NCBI GenBank assembly: GCA_016840945.1
Contig: JAEORJ010000100.1
Span: forward strand, 1-26,398
Origin: Candidatus Gerdarchaeota archaeon
Lineage (GTDB): Archaea > Asgardarchaeota > Heimdallarchaeia > JABLTI01
DNA: 26,398 bases
Reading direction: 5' to 3'
Below the pieces are notes generated by a model that saw nothing but the letters and a program-made list of their open reading frames with translations, was not told the origin of the DNA and did not search any database. Position numbers and translations under genes: made by a program. Shown here piece by piece: positions 1 through 8,318 of the stretch (the first letter of the stretch is position 1; the number at the start of each line of letters is the position of its first letter).

Positions 1-1
1 A

Positions 2-829
2 GTAGATTTTCTTTTTATCCCAAGATTTGGCAGTCATCATAAAATCAATGTAGGGTGTCCGAAATTTTTAGGATTAGCTGATGTCCTAAGATCAATGTTC
101 CCTGATTTACCACCAATATTAATGCCATATTATTCGAAAGCAAAAGCTAAACATGGAATTCGTCATTTACTTGGCAAAGCATACAAATTGGGATTGATTT
201 TCACAAAGAACCCATTTAAGATATTGAAAGCAATTCGAAAATCTATTAATGCTTACAAAAAGCACACTAAAGAACTAATTATTGATATAGATACCTTACA
301 CAAATGGGAAAATAATGAAATTTACCTTAATGATAAACCTGAATTGATTCTTGGTGAAAAACCGCTAAAAATTGCTTTAGTAGCTCACAGTTATGTGATA
401 AATGATGACTATTCATCATTTGATATAAGAAAGAAGTTGAAAGAAGCAGGTGTCGATTTAATAACATCTGAACAAATGCCTCGAGAGATAGTCGAAGAAC
501 AAATGGCAAAATTAGACTTTAATATGTACTTTGATTATGAGCGAGAAATTCTTGGGGCAATAATGTATTTTCTTGAGAAGAAAACTATTGATGGAATCAT
601 ACACATAATGGTTTTTGGTTGTGGACCGGACTCAATTGCTGGAGAAATGGCATCCAGATTTGCAAGACGTCAACCTGGAGTTCAGTTATTACAACTAGTT
701 GTTGATGACTTAACAGCTGAAGCTGGTATGAAAACCAGAATTGAAGCTTTTATTGATATGTTAAAACGGAGGGACATTAAAGATACCATTTACATTCCCA
801 CACTTCGGGTCTCTGAAATACGTGTTTAA
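2..829 (+). CDS. COG3580/DUF2229 2-hydroxyacyl-CoA dehydratase-like subunit (5' partial)
   Basis: The reading frame is open from base 2, so the gene begins before the window. The internal ATG at 95 is not the true start, because residues before it (FIPRFG, then VGCPKFLGLAD) belong to the conserved DUF2229 core. Visible Cys are the one in GCPK near the N-terminal edge and the one in VFGCGPDS. The C-terminal block (VVDDLTAEAGMKTRIEAF) resembles the end of the next gene (VVDEQTGEAGFKTRLEAF), so the two are distant homologues, like the paired subunits of 2-hydroxyglutaryl-CoA dehydratase. Such proteins are expected to be cytosolic and to hold Fe-S clusters. The stop overlaps the GTG start of the next gene by 8 bp, which indicates translational coupling. 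The substrate is unknown for this family. Family assignment is firm; the reaction is not. Confidence 0.85.
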   Translation, partial: VDFLFIPRFGSHHKINVGCPKFLGLADVLRSMFPDLPPILMPYYSKAKAKHGIRHLLGKAYKLGLIFTKNPFKILKAIRKSINAYKKHTKELIIDIDTLHKWENNEIYLNDKPELILGEKPLKIALVAHSYVINDDYSSFDIRKKLKEAGVDLITSEQMPREIVEEQMAKLDFNMYFDYEREILGAIMYFLEKKTIDGIIHIMVFGCGPDSIAGEMASRFARRQPGVQLLQLVVDDLTAEAGMKTRIEAFIDMLKRRDIKDTIYIPTLRVSEIRV

Positions 830-1880
830 AATATTGTTAAGAGAATTAGGTCGTACTGATATCATTATGCCTAATAAACCGGGTAAACATACTGCTGAAT
901 TAGGGAGAATTTATTCACCAGAATTCATCTGTACACCATTCAAGATTACTTTGGGAACTTTCATTGAAAGTTTAGAACGTGGTGCAACAGAACTTGGTAT
1001 GGGAGGTTGTAATGCTTATTGTCGTTTCGGTTATTATTGGCCAGTACAAAAATTGATTCTTGAAGACCTTGGTTATGATTTTAAATTTATTACTTTGAAT
1101 TATATGTCACCATTAGAATGTGTAAAAACTATGAAAAATGAAGTATCTGTTAGGAATAACCTCTTTGATGTTATTAGAGCTTTTAGATTTGCATGGGTTT
1201 CTAATAGATTAACTGATTTAACGGATAAACTAATGTACAAATATCGGGCTATAGAATCAGAAAAAGGGTTAACAGAAAAAGTTGCAGATAAAGCTTATCA
1301 AATGATAGTTGATGCAAATACCATAAGAAAAATGAAAAAATTACAAAGATATTTACCTGAATTTTTTGAAAAAAATATCAATTATGATAAAGATTTGAAT
1401 CCACTGAAAGTTTGTGTAAATGGTGAAATCTATGTTGTGCTTGAACCATCACTAAATCTTGATGTTCATAAGAAATTAAATGAATTAGGTGTGATAGTTG
1501 ATACACCAATAACATTAAGGCGATATATCGATGTCGGTTATAAACTAAATCCCTTCAAAAAAATGCATTATCAGCATTCTGTCGATGCATCTCAAAATTA
1601 TGTGAAATATCGTTGTGGTGGGGAGACACAAGAAAATATTGGCGATGTTATTGTCTATAAACATGAAGGATTTGATGGTATAGTTCATTTATATCCGTTT
1701 ACCTGCATGCCTGAGATTATTTCTCGAAGTATTTTTCCACAAGTAAGCAAAGAGCATAATATGCCAGTAATGTCACTTGTAGTTGATGAACAAACAGGTG
1801 AAGCAGGATTTAAAACACGTTTAGAAGCTTTTGTTGATTTATTATCACGTATGAGAGAAAATAATGGAGATATGCACTAG
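822..1880 (+). CDS. COG3581 2-hydroxyacyl-CoA dehydratase-like protein
   Basis: This 352-residue protein starts at a GTG inside the end of the previous gene. It carries the COG3581 hallmarks: C37 in FICTPFKITLG, C63 and C67 in MGGCNAYCRFGYY, C265 in YRCGGE, C295 in YPFTCMPEI, and the C-terminal VVDEQTGEAGFKTRLEAF block. The conserved cysteines are candidate Fe-S ligands. In many bacteria this domain is fused with the DUF2229 and activase domains into one very long protein; here the three are separate adjacent genes. By analogy with 2-hydroxyglutaryl-CoA dehydratase, benzoyl-CoA reductase and related double-cubane proteins, it should take low-potential electrons from the ATP-driven activase and reduce or dehydrate a hard substrate. 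Its actual substrate cannot be read from the sequence. No transmembrane segment is seen. Confidence 0.85.
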   Translation: MFKILLRELGRTDIIMPNKPGKHTAELGRIYSPEFICTPFKITLGTFIESLERGATELGMGGCNAYCRFGYYWPVQKLILEDLGYDFKFITLNYMSPLECVKTMKNEVSVRNNLFDVIRAFRFAWVSNRLTDLTDKLMYKYRAIESEKGLTEKVADKAYQMIVDANTIRKMKKLQRYLPEFFEKNINYDKDLNPLKVCVNGEIYVVLEPSLNLDVHKKLNELGVIVDTPITLRRYIDVGYKLNPFKKMHYQHSVDASQNYVKYRCGGETQENIGDVIVYKHEGFDGIVHLYPFTCMPEIISRSIFPQVSKEHNMPVMSLVVDEQTGEAGFKTRLEAFVDLLSRMRENNGDMH

Positions 1881-1898
1881 AAAAAAGGAGAAATAAAA

Positions 1899-2897
1899 AT
1901 GATAGAAAGTAATGGCGAAAAAGTGTTAGAAAGTAGTGGCAGATATTATTTGGGTGTTGATGTTGGATCAATTAGTACAAATCTAGCAATAATTGATGAT
2001 AACAAGCAGCTTATAGAATCAGTCTATATTCGTACAGAAGGTAAACCAATAAAGTCCGTTCAAAAAGGTATTACGATAATGCGAGAGAAGCTAGGTCATG
2101 ATCTAGAAATCAGTGGTGCTGGATCAACAGGTAGTGCACGCTCTTTAACTGGGGTGGTAATTGGTGCTGATGTGGTTAAAAATGAAATTACTGCTCACGC
2201 ACTAGCAGCTTTGCATTATAACCCTAATGTTCAAACAGTAATAGAAATAGGAGGACAAGACAGTAAAATAATTATCATTCGAAATGGTGTAGCTGTAGAC
2301 TTTGCTATGAATACGGTTTGTGCAGCAGGAACAGGTTCATTTCTGGATATGCAGGCTAGTCGATTAGAAATACCTATTGAACAGTTTGGTTGTTTATCTC
2401 AAAAAGCATGTAATGCTGTAGCAATTGCTGGTCGTTGCACGGTTTTCGCTGAAAGTGACATGATCCATAAACAACAGCTTGGACATCCTGTCGAAGACAT
2501 CATTAAAGGTCTATGTGAAGCTCTCGCCAGAAATTATCTTAACAATGTAGGTAAAGGTAAGGAAATCCTTCCTCCAATTATGTTCCAAGGTGGTGTTGCA
2601 GCCAATCAAGGAATGAAAGACGCCTTTAAAAAATTCCTAAATGAAGATGTAATTATTCCAGAGCATTTTGATGTTATGGGAGCAATAGGTGCAGCGATAT
2701 TAGCTAAGGAAGAAATCGCAAAAAGGCCTCGAGAGAGTAGCTTTATTGGTTGGAATATTCCAGAAATTAAATTTGAAACTTCAGGTTTTGAATGCGATGG
2801 TTGTTCTAATATTTGTGAAATTGTTGAAATAAAAAGAGATGATAAGCTAATAGCTCGTTGGGGTTCACGATGTGGAAAATGGGATATTGATCGATAA
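1899..2897 (+). CDS. BcrA/BadF/HgdC-type acyl-CoA dehydratase activase ATPase
   Basis: A 332-residue ASKHA-fold ATPase. The phosphate-1 motif is GVDVGSISTNLAI (residues 19-31), followed by EIGGQDSK (116-123). C141 (NTVCAAGTGSFLD) and C180 (AGRCTVFAESD) are the two cysteines that in HgdC-type activases bind one [4Fe-4S] cluster across the homodimer. The adenosine-site sequence FQGGVAANQG lies at 229-238. The enzyme should use ATP hydrolysis to push electrons at very low potential onto the partner dehydratase. After the ATPase domain a short tail holds C299, C302, C306 and C325 (ECDGCSNICE, RCGKW). That tail matches the linker leading into DUF2229 in the fused bacterial proteins. A clear AAAGGAG site lies 18 bp downstream of the previous stop, so it is the third gene of the operon. 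Confidence 0.9.
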   Translation: MIESNGEKVLESSGRYYLGVDVGSISTNLAIIDDNKQLIESVYIRTEGKPIKSVQKGITIMREKLGHDLEISGAGSTGSARSLTGVVIGADVVKNEITAHALAALHYNPNVQTVIEIGGQDSKIIIIRNGVAVDFAMNTVCAAGTGSFLDMQASRLEIPIEQFGCLSQKACNAVAIAGRCTVFAESDMIHKQQLGHPVEDIIKGLCEALARNYLNNVGKGKEILPPIMFQGGVAANQGMKDAFKKFLNEDVIIPEHFDVMGAIGAAILAKEEIAKRPRESSFIGWNIPEIKFETSGFECDGCSNICEIVEIKRDDKLIARWGSRCGKWDIDR

Positions 2898-2973
2898 CTA
2901 CCATTTTCTCTCTTAATTTTTTATACTATAGACTTAATAGCTCTTATGTTATTTGTTAATTGGTTGATTTAGT

Positions 2974-4407
2974 TTGAAAGAATATGATATTATAGCTATT
3001 GGTACAGGTTCTGCAATGAACATTGTGAGTGCAGTTTTAAACAACAGTCCGGAATTAAAAATTGCTGTAATTGATAAGGATGAACCAGGTGGGATATGCC
3101 TTACTAAAGGTTGTATTCCAACAAAAATACTTCTTTATCCTGCTGAAATCATTAGTATGATAAATCGAGCTAATATTTTTGGTATAGATGTTGATTTAAA
3201 GAATATTGATTTTAAGTTTATTATGGATCGAATGAGAGAAAAAATCGGTCATGATATGGCTAATATTAAAGAGGGATTAACTCATACTGATGAATTAGAT
3301 TTCTATCAAGAGGAAGCTGAATTTATAGCTCCTTATACCTTAAAAGTTGGCAAAGAAAAAATCAAAGGTAAAATGATTCTCTTATGCACCGGTTCAAAAC
3401 CACACATTCCACCCATTAATGGAGTTGATAAAGTAAAATATCATACAAGTGATACTATCTTAGGAATCAGCAAATTGCCAAAAAGTATAGGGATAATTGG
3501 TGGAGGGTTTATCGCAGCAGAATATGGTCACTTTTTTACTGCCATGGGATCAGAGGTCACAATTATTGGAAGAAATCCACAATTTCTACCACAAGAAGAA
3601 CCAGAAGTGTCATATGTGGCAAGTAAAGAATTATCAAAGAGAATGAACCTTTATACAAATTACGAAGTTAAAGCATTGGAATCTGCCAAAGATAATAAGA
3701 AATTGATTATAGCTGAGGAACGAAAAACTAAAGAGAGACTAGAAATACCTGTGGATGAAGTTTTAATAGCTACTGGTAGAAGTTCAAATTCCGATATCTT
3801 ACATCCTGAAAAAAGTGATGTGAAAACCGATAAGAATGGTTGGATAATTGTAGACGATTATTTACAAACAACAAAAGAAAATATTTGGGCTTTTGGTGAT
3901 GCTAATGGTAAATTTCTCTTAAAACATGTTGCTAATTATGAGTCGCAGATAGTTTATTACAACGCTATAAGACAACAAAAATTGAAGGCTGATTATCATG
4001 CAATACCACATGCAGTCTTTACTGATCCAGAAGTTGCTAGTGTTGGCATGAAAGAGGAAGAAGCAATAAAAGAATTTGGCCTCGAGAAGATACTAATTGG
4101 TTTTCAAAGATATCAAAACACTGCAAAAGGACTAGCTATGGAAGTTGAAGATTTCTTTGTTAAAATCATCGTTAACAAAGATAACATGACTATTTTAGGA
4201 GCTCATATCGTTGGTCCTCATGCTTCTGTGTTAATACAAGAGATTATTAATTTGATGTACACTGATGATGGAACTATTATTCCTTTGATGAGAAGTATGC
4301 ATATTCACCCAGCTTTAAATGAAGTAGTTGATCGTGCAGCAGGTAATTTGATGCCAGTTGAGCATTATCATCATTTCCTTAAAGAAGTAGCGGGTATAGA
4401 TTTGTAA
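2974..4407 (+). CDS. Class I pyridine nucleotide-disulfide oxidoreductase (dihydrolipoamide dehydrogenase-like)
   Basis: A 477-residue FAD/NAD(P)H disulfide oxidoreductase starting at TTG, which places the N-terminal FAD-binding strand (YDIIAIGTGSA) at residue 4. The redox disulfide is GGICLTKGCIPTK with C42 and C47. The NAD(P)-binding GIIGGGFIAAEYG and the second FAD motif IWAFGDAN are present. The dimerisation domain ends with HPALNE (H445, E450), the acid-base pair used in lipoamide dehydrogenases. It therefore looks catalytically complete. No lipoyl protein or 2-oxoacid dehydrogenase gene lies nearby, so the physiological disulfide may be lipoamide, another small thiol or a protein. It is transcribed in the same direction as the upstream operon after a 76-bp gap, so it may be a separate unit. 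Confidence 0.88.
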   Translation: MKEYDIIAIGTGSAMNIVSAVLNNSPELKIAVIDKDEPGGICLTKGCIPTKILLYPAEIISMINRANIFGIDVDLKNIDFKFIMDRMREKIGHDMANIKEGLTHTDELDFYQEEAEFIAPYTLKVGKEKIKGKMILLCTGSKPHIPPINGVDKVKYHTSDTILGISKLPKSIGIIGGGFIAAEYGHFFTAMGSEVTIIGRNPQFLPQEEPEVSYVASKELSKRMNLYTNYEVKALESAKDNKKLIIAEERKTKERLEIPVDEVLIATGRSSNSDILHPEKSDVKTDKNGWIIVDDYLQTTKENIWAFGDANGKFLLKHVANYESQIVYYNAIRQQKLKADYHAIPHAVFTDPEVASVGMKEEEAIKEFGLEKILIGFQRYQNTAKGLAMEVEDFFVKIIVNKDNMTILGAHIVGPHASVLIQEIINLMYTDDGTIIPLMRSMHIHPALNEVVDRAAGNLMPVEHYHHFLKEVAGIDL

Positions 4408-4479
4408 ATAATAAACCTAGTTAAAATAGTTATCAAAAACATTTTAAGAGAAAGAGAATCCAATTTCTAGGGAATTAAA

Positions 4480-5484
4480 ATGAGTACTACAACTACTAAA
4501 GTAAATACTGATATTTTAACAAAGGAATATCGATGGTCAACATATTCATTTATTGTTGATGTTGTGAGTTTTACGACGTTAGTATTAATGATTTGTATGT
4601 TGTTAATCATGCATCAAACATTTGGTCTTAATGCTAATTATGATAATTGGGTCATTATTGTAGTTGGAGTGTCTTTAGAAGCATTTTTCATTTTTGTTTC
4701 AGCTATGGATTCATTAAGGAAGAACCCAAAAGAAAAATTGTTTGGAGCAAAAATTTTCAATTTACCAGTTTTTACTGTTTCAGTAGCAATAACAATTGCG
4801 ATTTTCTGGGGAGATCCAGGACAATTTGCTATTGTTTATGGAGCTATTTGTGGTGGTTTTGCAGGCCATCTTGCAGGAGCCTTAGCCTATGCTAATTTCT
4901 TTATCCATATAAAAGATAGTATTTATAGAATAATTTTTGGTGGTTGGATAGGTGTTTTATTAGGAGCCATTTTTGGGGCATTATTCGCAGGACTAGTTGA
5001 CCCTATTGGTGGTCAAGTTTTTGGTGGAATATTCATGGGCTTTTGGGGCGGAGCAATAGTTTCAGGTCCAATTGCAACTATTTTGCTATATTATTTGAAA
5101 GGAAAAGAAAAATTCACTGCGTTCTTCACTACAATAATGGTTTTAGGATTGAGAAGTAGAATTACTCGAGATATAAAATTATACTTTGAAACTCATGACC
5201 AACTAAACCTTGATGAAACTGTCGTTTTAAAGATAACAGACAAACCATTATCTGAAAACCAAGAAAAACTCTTCAGCCGCATAATACCTGCTATATTACA
5301 ATTTAATTTCGTTTTAGGAATGTTGCTATTGGTTTTAGTACCTGCTTTTTACAAATTCTTCTTTTTCATAAATCCCTGGGAAGAAGAAATTGATCAAATT
5401 AGAATTAATAATTTTAATGAGATAATTGATTATGCTGTTAAGGAACTTAATTTAACTCGAGAAGATAATATAATCAATAAATAA
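4480..5484 (+). CDS. Polytopic membrane protein of unknown function
   Basis: I do not recognise a family for this 334-residue protein. Hydrophobic segments fall at about residues 23-46, 57-76, 93-111, 116-138, 150-173, 177-206 and 270-300, giving roughly seven membrane helices. Helices four to six are rich in Gly/Ala (GGFAGHLAGALA, GVLLGAIFGALFAG, GGIFMGFWGGAIVSG), like tightly packed or repeat-derived helix pairs. There is a soluble stretch of about 45 residues before the last helix, and a charged C-terminal tail of about 30 residues. The start is supported by AGGGA 9 bp upstream of the ATG. It is followed by a 7-bp hairpin and a T-rich run, so it probably ends a transcript. A channel, transporter or scaffold role is possible, but nothing in the sequence decides between them. 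Confidence 0.75.
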   Translation: MSTTTTKVNTDILTKEYRWSTYSFIVDVVSFTTLVLMICMLLIMHQTFGLNANYDNWVIIVVGVSLEAFFIFVSAMDSLRKNPKEKLFGAKIFNLPVFTVSVAITIAIFWGDPGQFAIVYGAICGGFAGHLAGALAYANFFIHIKDSIYRIIFGGWIGVLLGAIFGALFAGLVDPIGGQVFGGIFMGFWGGAIVSGPIATILLYYLKGKEKFTAFFTTIMVLGLRSRITRDIKLYFETHDQLNLDETVVLKITDKPLSENQEKLFSRIIPAILQFNFVLGMLLLVLVPAFYKFFFFINPWEEEIDQIRINNFNEIIDYAVKELNLTREDNIINK

Positions 5485-5488
5485 TCTG

Positions 5489-5520
5489 TAGAAAAATCTT
5501 TTCTATTCTTTTTTCTTTAT
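5489..5520 (+). terminator. Hairpin plus T-rich tract after the membrane protein gene
   Basis: Perfect 7-bp stem (TAGAAAA at 5489-5495, TTTTCTA at 5499-5505) with a 3-nt loop, followed by a T-rich run (TTCTTTTTTCTTTAT). It sits a few bases after the stop at 5484. Archaeal termination relies mainly on the T-tract, so the hairpin may be secondary. Confidence 0.5.
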
Positions 5521-5547
5521 TATTTATAGCTATTTGAGTTGAATTTG

Positions 5548-6978
5548 ATGACTGATATTGTGATAACTAATACTAATCTTCTTACTTTTCTGAACGATAA
5601 TTTAGGAATTATTGATGATGGTTTAATCGCTGTCGAAGATGGGTTAATATCCTTCATAGGGAAATCTAAGGATTTTGATTATAAATCAGCTGACACAATA
5701 ATTGATGGTTCTAATCATATCACTATGCCGGGATTAATTAATTGTCATATTCATTCCAGCCTAACCTTATTGCGTGGTGGTGCTCAAGATTTACCAGAAA
5801 TTGAATGGATGAATAAGGGATTAGGACCTTTAACAAAACATCTTACGGTTGAAGATATTATTTTAGGATCAAAATTAGGAGTTCTTGAAGGTTTACGCTC
5901 AGGCACAACTACTTTTGCTGAATACACATCAAATGTTGCTACACTAATTAATGAAACCTATTTGCCTTACCATACTAGAGTTGTCGCAACTGAAACAATC
6001 AATGAAGTTAATGCAAATAGAGCTCATTTAAAACCAACCGACTTGTATGAATTCGATGAAGCAAAAGGTGAAAAAGCATTCAAACAAGCTAGAGAGCTTT
6101 TTTCAAAATTCAACACTAATCAATTAGTAACACCAATGTATGGTCCACAAGCACTTGATATGATCTCCCTTGAGCTCCTTCATAGTATCCATGAAGAAGC
6201 AGTAAATACTAACACAAATATGCATATGCATGTGGCTCAAGGTGGTCGAGAGAGATTACAAATACAAGGAAGATTTGGTGATGAAGCTTCAACCGTGAAA
6301 ATATTGGATAGAGAAAAACTCTTGGATAAAAATCTAATTGCAGCACATTGTCACGATACAACTGCTCAGGAACGTGAAACATTAGTGAAAAGAGGCGCAA
6401 AAATAGTCGGTTGCCCAAGCTCTATTAGCATGATTGATGGTATTATCCCTCCAGTTGGGCATATTGTCTCTATAGGAGGCATTATTGGGTTAGGTTCCGA
6501 TCAAGCACCAGGACCTGGAACGCATAATATGTTTCGTGAAATGCGAACTATAAGTTTAGCTACAAAAATCACTATGAATGATCCGACTATTCTACCTGCA
6601 TGGGAAGTTTTGCAATTAGCTACTATCAAAGGAGCTAAAGCTTTAGGATTGGAGCAAAGAATTGGTTCATTAGAAGTAGGAAAAGAGGCTGATATTATTA
6701 CTATAAACCTAAAGCATTTGAATTTAACACCTGTTGTTAAAAAACCATTTAGAAATTACATACCAAATTTAGTTTACTCATCAACAGGTTTTGAGGTTGA
6801 TAATGTAATTATTAGAGGGAAGCAAATACTGAGTAATGGTCAATTCTTAATAACAGATCCTCAAACCATTATAGATGAAGCTAATAAAAATGCTGAACGG
6901 ATATTTGATGCAGCTACTAATGATTGGCTAGAAGCAAATTCAAAAATGGTTGAGATTATGAGAAAAGGATTTATCTAA
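5548..6978 (+). CDS. SsnA/TrzN-type metal-dependent amidohydrolase
   Basis: A 476-residue amidohydrolase of the COG0402 group. I chose the ATG at 5548 because MTDIVITNTNLLTF is the usual N-terminal beta strand; an in-frame TTG lies 9 bp earlier. Metal-site residues are HIH (H67, H69), H228 in MHVAQGG, histidines in IAAHCHDT (H267/H269), and D318 in LGSDQAPG. The short C-terminal segment GSLEVGKEADIITI completes the small beta domain typical of the family. These enzymes hydrolyse or deaminate ring amines, or remove halogens from azines. The substrate is not predictable here: where many S-adenosylhomocysteine/methylthioadenosine deaminases have HxAE, this protein has HVAQ, so the Glu that helps catalysis is missing. 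It lies 63 bp after the preceding membrane protein, beyond a hairpin, so it is probably transcribed separately. Confidence 0.85.
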   Translation: MTDIVITNTNLLTFLNDNLGIIDDGLIAVEDGLISFIGKSKDFDYKSADTIIDGSNHITMPGLINCHIHSSLTLLRGGAQDLPEIEWMNKGLGPLTKHLTVEDIILGSKLGVLEGLRSGTTTFAEYTSNVATLINETYLPYHTRVVATETINEVNANRAHLKPTDLYEFDEAKGEKAFKQARELFSKFNTNQLVTPMYGPQALDMISLELLHSIHEEAVNTNTNMHMHVAQGGRERLQIQGRFGDEASTVKILDREKLLDKNLIAAHCHDTTAQERETLVKRGAKIVGCPSSISMIDGIIPPVGHIVSIGGIIGLGSDQAPGPGTHNMFREMRTISLATKITMNDPTILPAWEVLQLATIKGAKALGLEQRIGSLEVGKEADIITINLKHLNLTPVVKKPFRNYIPNLVYSSTGFEVDNVIIRGKQILSNGQFLITDPQTIIDEANKNAERIFDAATNDWLEANSKMVEIMRKGFI

Positions 6979-6989
6979 AAAAGCTAGCT

Positions 6990-7478
6990 TCACTCAGCTG
7001 ATTGATTAAAATGCTCGTAATTTAAAGCATAAATTCTTTTGGTTTGTTCACGTTGAGTCGTTTTTATTTTAACAATGAACTCATCTATGTTATCATACCA
7101 TGTTTTAATTTCTCTTACTTCCTCTTTAGCAGCATATCGCTCTTCATATCTCATTCTTAGATATTGTCCAAAAGTCAAATCATAAGGCTCTAAATAAAAC
7201 TTCTTTACAAAATATTGTGTAGCTAATATTTGAACAAAAACGATTAAGGTAGCAACTAATACTATAGGCCATAAATAGAAATTCTGCTTAATGCTATAAT
7301 ATAGAGATAATGGAATTGACGCTAACGATAAGATAAATATTGGAACTGCTAATATGATATAGCTTATCTCAAAGAGATAAAAATTCCTTTTGTAAAATTT
7401 TTCTTCTGCTTCTAACTGTCTAATATCTTTTGTTTTTTTATTGTTTCTTTTAGATCGCTTAGCATTATCATCGTTCAA
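6990..7478 (-). CDS. Small two-helix membrane protein, unknown
   Basis: A 162-residue protein with a charged, Lys/Arg-rich N-terminus, two membrane helices at about 37-60 and 68-90, and a polar C-terminal half of about 70 residues. I recognise no family. The start is a TTG preceded by AAAAGGT at a normal distance. It converges on the amidohydrolase gene with 11 bp between stops. A TATA-like box lies upstream at 7545-7553 on this strand. Confidence 0.6.
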   Translation of the reverse strand: MNDDNAKRSKRNNKKTKDIRQLEAEEKFYKRNFYLFEISYIILAVPIFILSLASIPLSLYYSIKQNFYLWPIVLVATLIVFVQILATQYFVKKFYLEPYDLTFGQYLRMRYEERYAAKEEVREIKTWYDNIDEFIVKIKTTQREQTKRIYALNYEHFNQSAE

Positions 7479-7544
7479 ATCGAATTACCTTTTAGTTAAT
7501 GTATATAGTTTCTAGATTGTGTTTTTTATTCTTATCGCTTTAAT

Positions 7545-7553
7545 TTTTATAAT
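7545..7553 (-). promoter_or_regulatory. Candidate archaeal TATA box for the 6990-7478 gene
   Basis: Read on the minus strand this is TTATAAAAA, about 67 bp before the TTG start. That would give a transcript start near 7520 and a leader of about 40 nt holding the AAAAGGT site. In AT-rich DNA such matches also arise by chance. Confidence 0.3.
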
Positions 7554-7611
7554 CTAACTACTATAAAAAAATAATTTATGAGGTATTTTAGGAAATAATT
7601 GCACGATATAA

Positions 7612-7619
7612 TTATAAAT
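7612..7619 (+). promoter_or_regulatory. Candidate archaeal TATA box for the 7682-8290 gene
   Basis: TTATAAAT lies 62 bp before the TTG start. A transcript start near 7643 would leave a leader containing the TGGAG ribosome site at 7666-7670. It shares the 203-bp divergent region 7479-7681, which otherwise holds only AT-rich sequence, with the promoter of the opposite gene. Confidence 0.3.
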
Positions 7620-7681
7620 CATAATAAATAATCAACAATCAGTTTAATCATTTAATAATAAAAAATGGAGTTTGGTATATA

Positions 7682-8290
7682 TTGAATGTGAAAAAAACAG
7701 TTGTTACTCAAATTAATACTAAATTACATCTCATACTATTTATTGTCACTGCAACAATTTGGGAACCATTCTATTATTTCTATTGCTTTTTAGGATTAAA
7801 TCAATTAGCTGATTTACCGATTCCAAAATCTGTTCCATCACCAAAAAATTCTGCAATAGGGAATTTATTCATTTCATTAACTATAATAGGAATTCCATTC
7901 ACAAGTTATAGAAGATTCAAATTACTTCATGAGTATATTCATGCAATGGATGAACATTTAGGACCTTTACCAAAAAACAAAAATGATACAGGAGAAGAAA
8001 TTGAACAAAAGAGATTGAACTGCATAACACCTAAGAAATACTTGGGCTTTCTCCTAGCAACTTATTTAATATTGGCAACCATGATCACTTGCTATGTCGT
8101 TTCAATTTACTATTTGGCAAAAGCTTCATCTTTAGGAGACAATCTTTGGGGTAATGGGGCATATATGATCCTATTAATAATAGCTATTGCTACAACATTC
8201 ATGGGTGTTGCTTTTACTGCTAGAACAGTCAAAGAAGAAAAAATATGGATAAAAGCATTTAATGCTATTATTACTGAACTTTCAAGCTAA
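7682..8290 (+). CDS. Four-helix membrane protein, unknown
   Basis: A 202-residue protein with hydrophobic segments at about 16-38, 57-75, 120-146 and 160-180. The layout is two helix pairs separated by a polar loop (RRFKLLHEYIHAMDEHLGP and onward). I see a loose likeness in helix layout to DUF4234-type proteins, but no diagnostic motif. The start is TTG, supported by TGGAG 11 nt upstream; the next in-frame candidate is a GTG two codons later. The stop codon overlaps the left arm of a perfect 12-bp hairpin shared with the converging flavin oxidoreductase gene. Confidence 0.65.
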   Translation: MNVKKTVVTQINTKLHLILFIVTATIWEPFYYFYCFLGLNQLADLPIPKSVPSPKNSAIGNLFISLTIIGIPFTSYRRFKLLHEYIHAMDEHLGPLPKNKNDTGEEIEQKRLNCITPKKYLGFLLATYLILATMITCYVVSIYYLAKASSLGDNLWGNGAYMILLIIAIATTFMGVAFTARTVKEEKIWIKAFNAIITELSS

Positions 8291-8318
8291 AAATAACAAT
8301 TTCAAGATTGTTATTTTT
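8289..8318. terminator. Perfect 12-bp hairpin between converging genes
   Basis: Left arm 8289-8300 (AAAAATAACAAT), 6-nt loop TTCAAG, right arm 8307-8318 (ATTGTTATTTTT). The left arm begins inside the stop codon of the plus-strand gene (8288-8290) and the right arm ends inside the stop codon of the minus-strand gene (8317-8319). Each strand ends in a short U-run when transcribed, so it could act in both directions. Confidence 0.6.

Noticed and set aside
95..829. Complete 244-residue gene starting at the ATG at 95
   Set aside because: The frame is open to base 2 and the preceding residues are conserved family core, so the gene is truncated by the window.
822..829. Frameshift splitting one long dehydratase gene at the 8-bp overlap
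   Set aside because: Each side has its own complete C-terminal TRxEAF block and a usable GTG start; these are two homologous subunits.
2974..4407. Mercuric reductase
   Set aside because: There is no C-terminal Cys pair or heavy-metal domain; the HPALNE end fits lipoamide-type reductases.
4647..4895. 82-residue Cys/Trp-rich frame inside the polytopic membrane protein gene
   Set aside because: Its odd composition is what a shifted reading of Gly/Ala-rich helices gives; no independent start signal.
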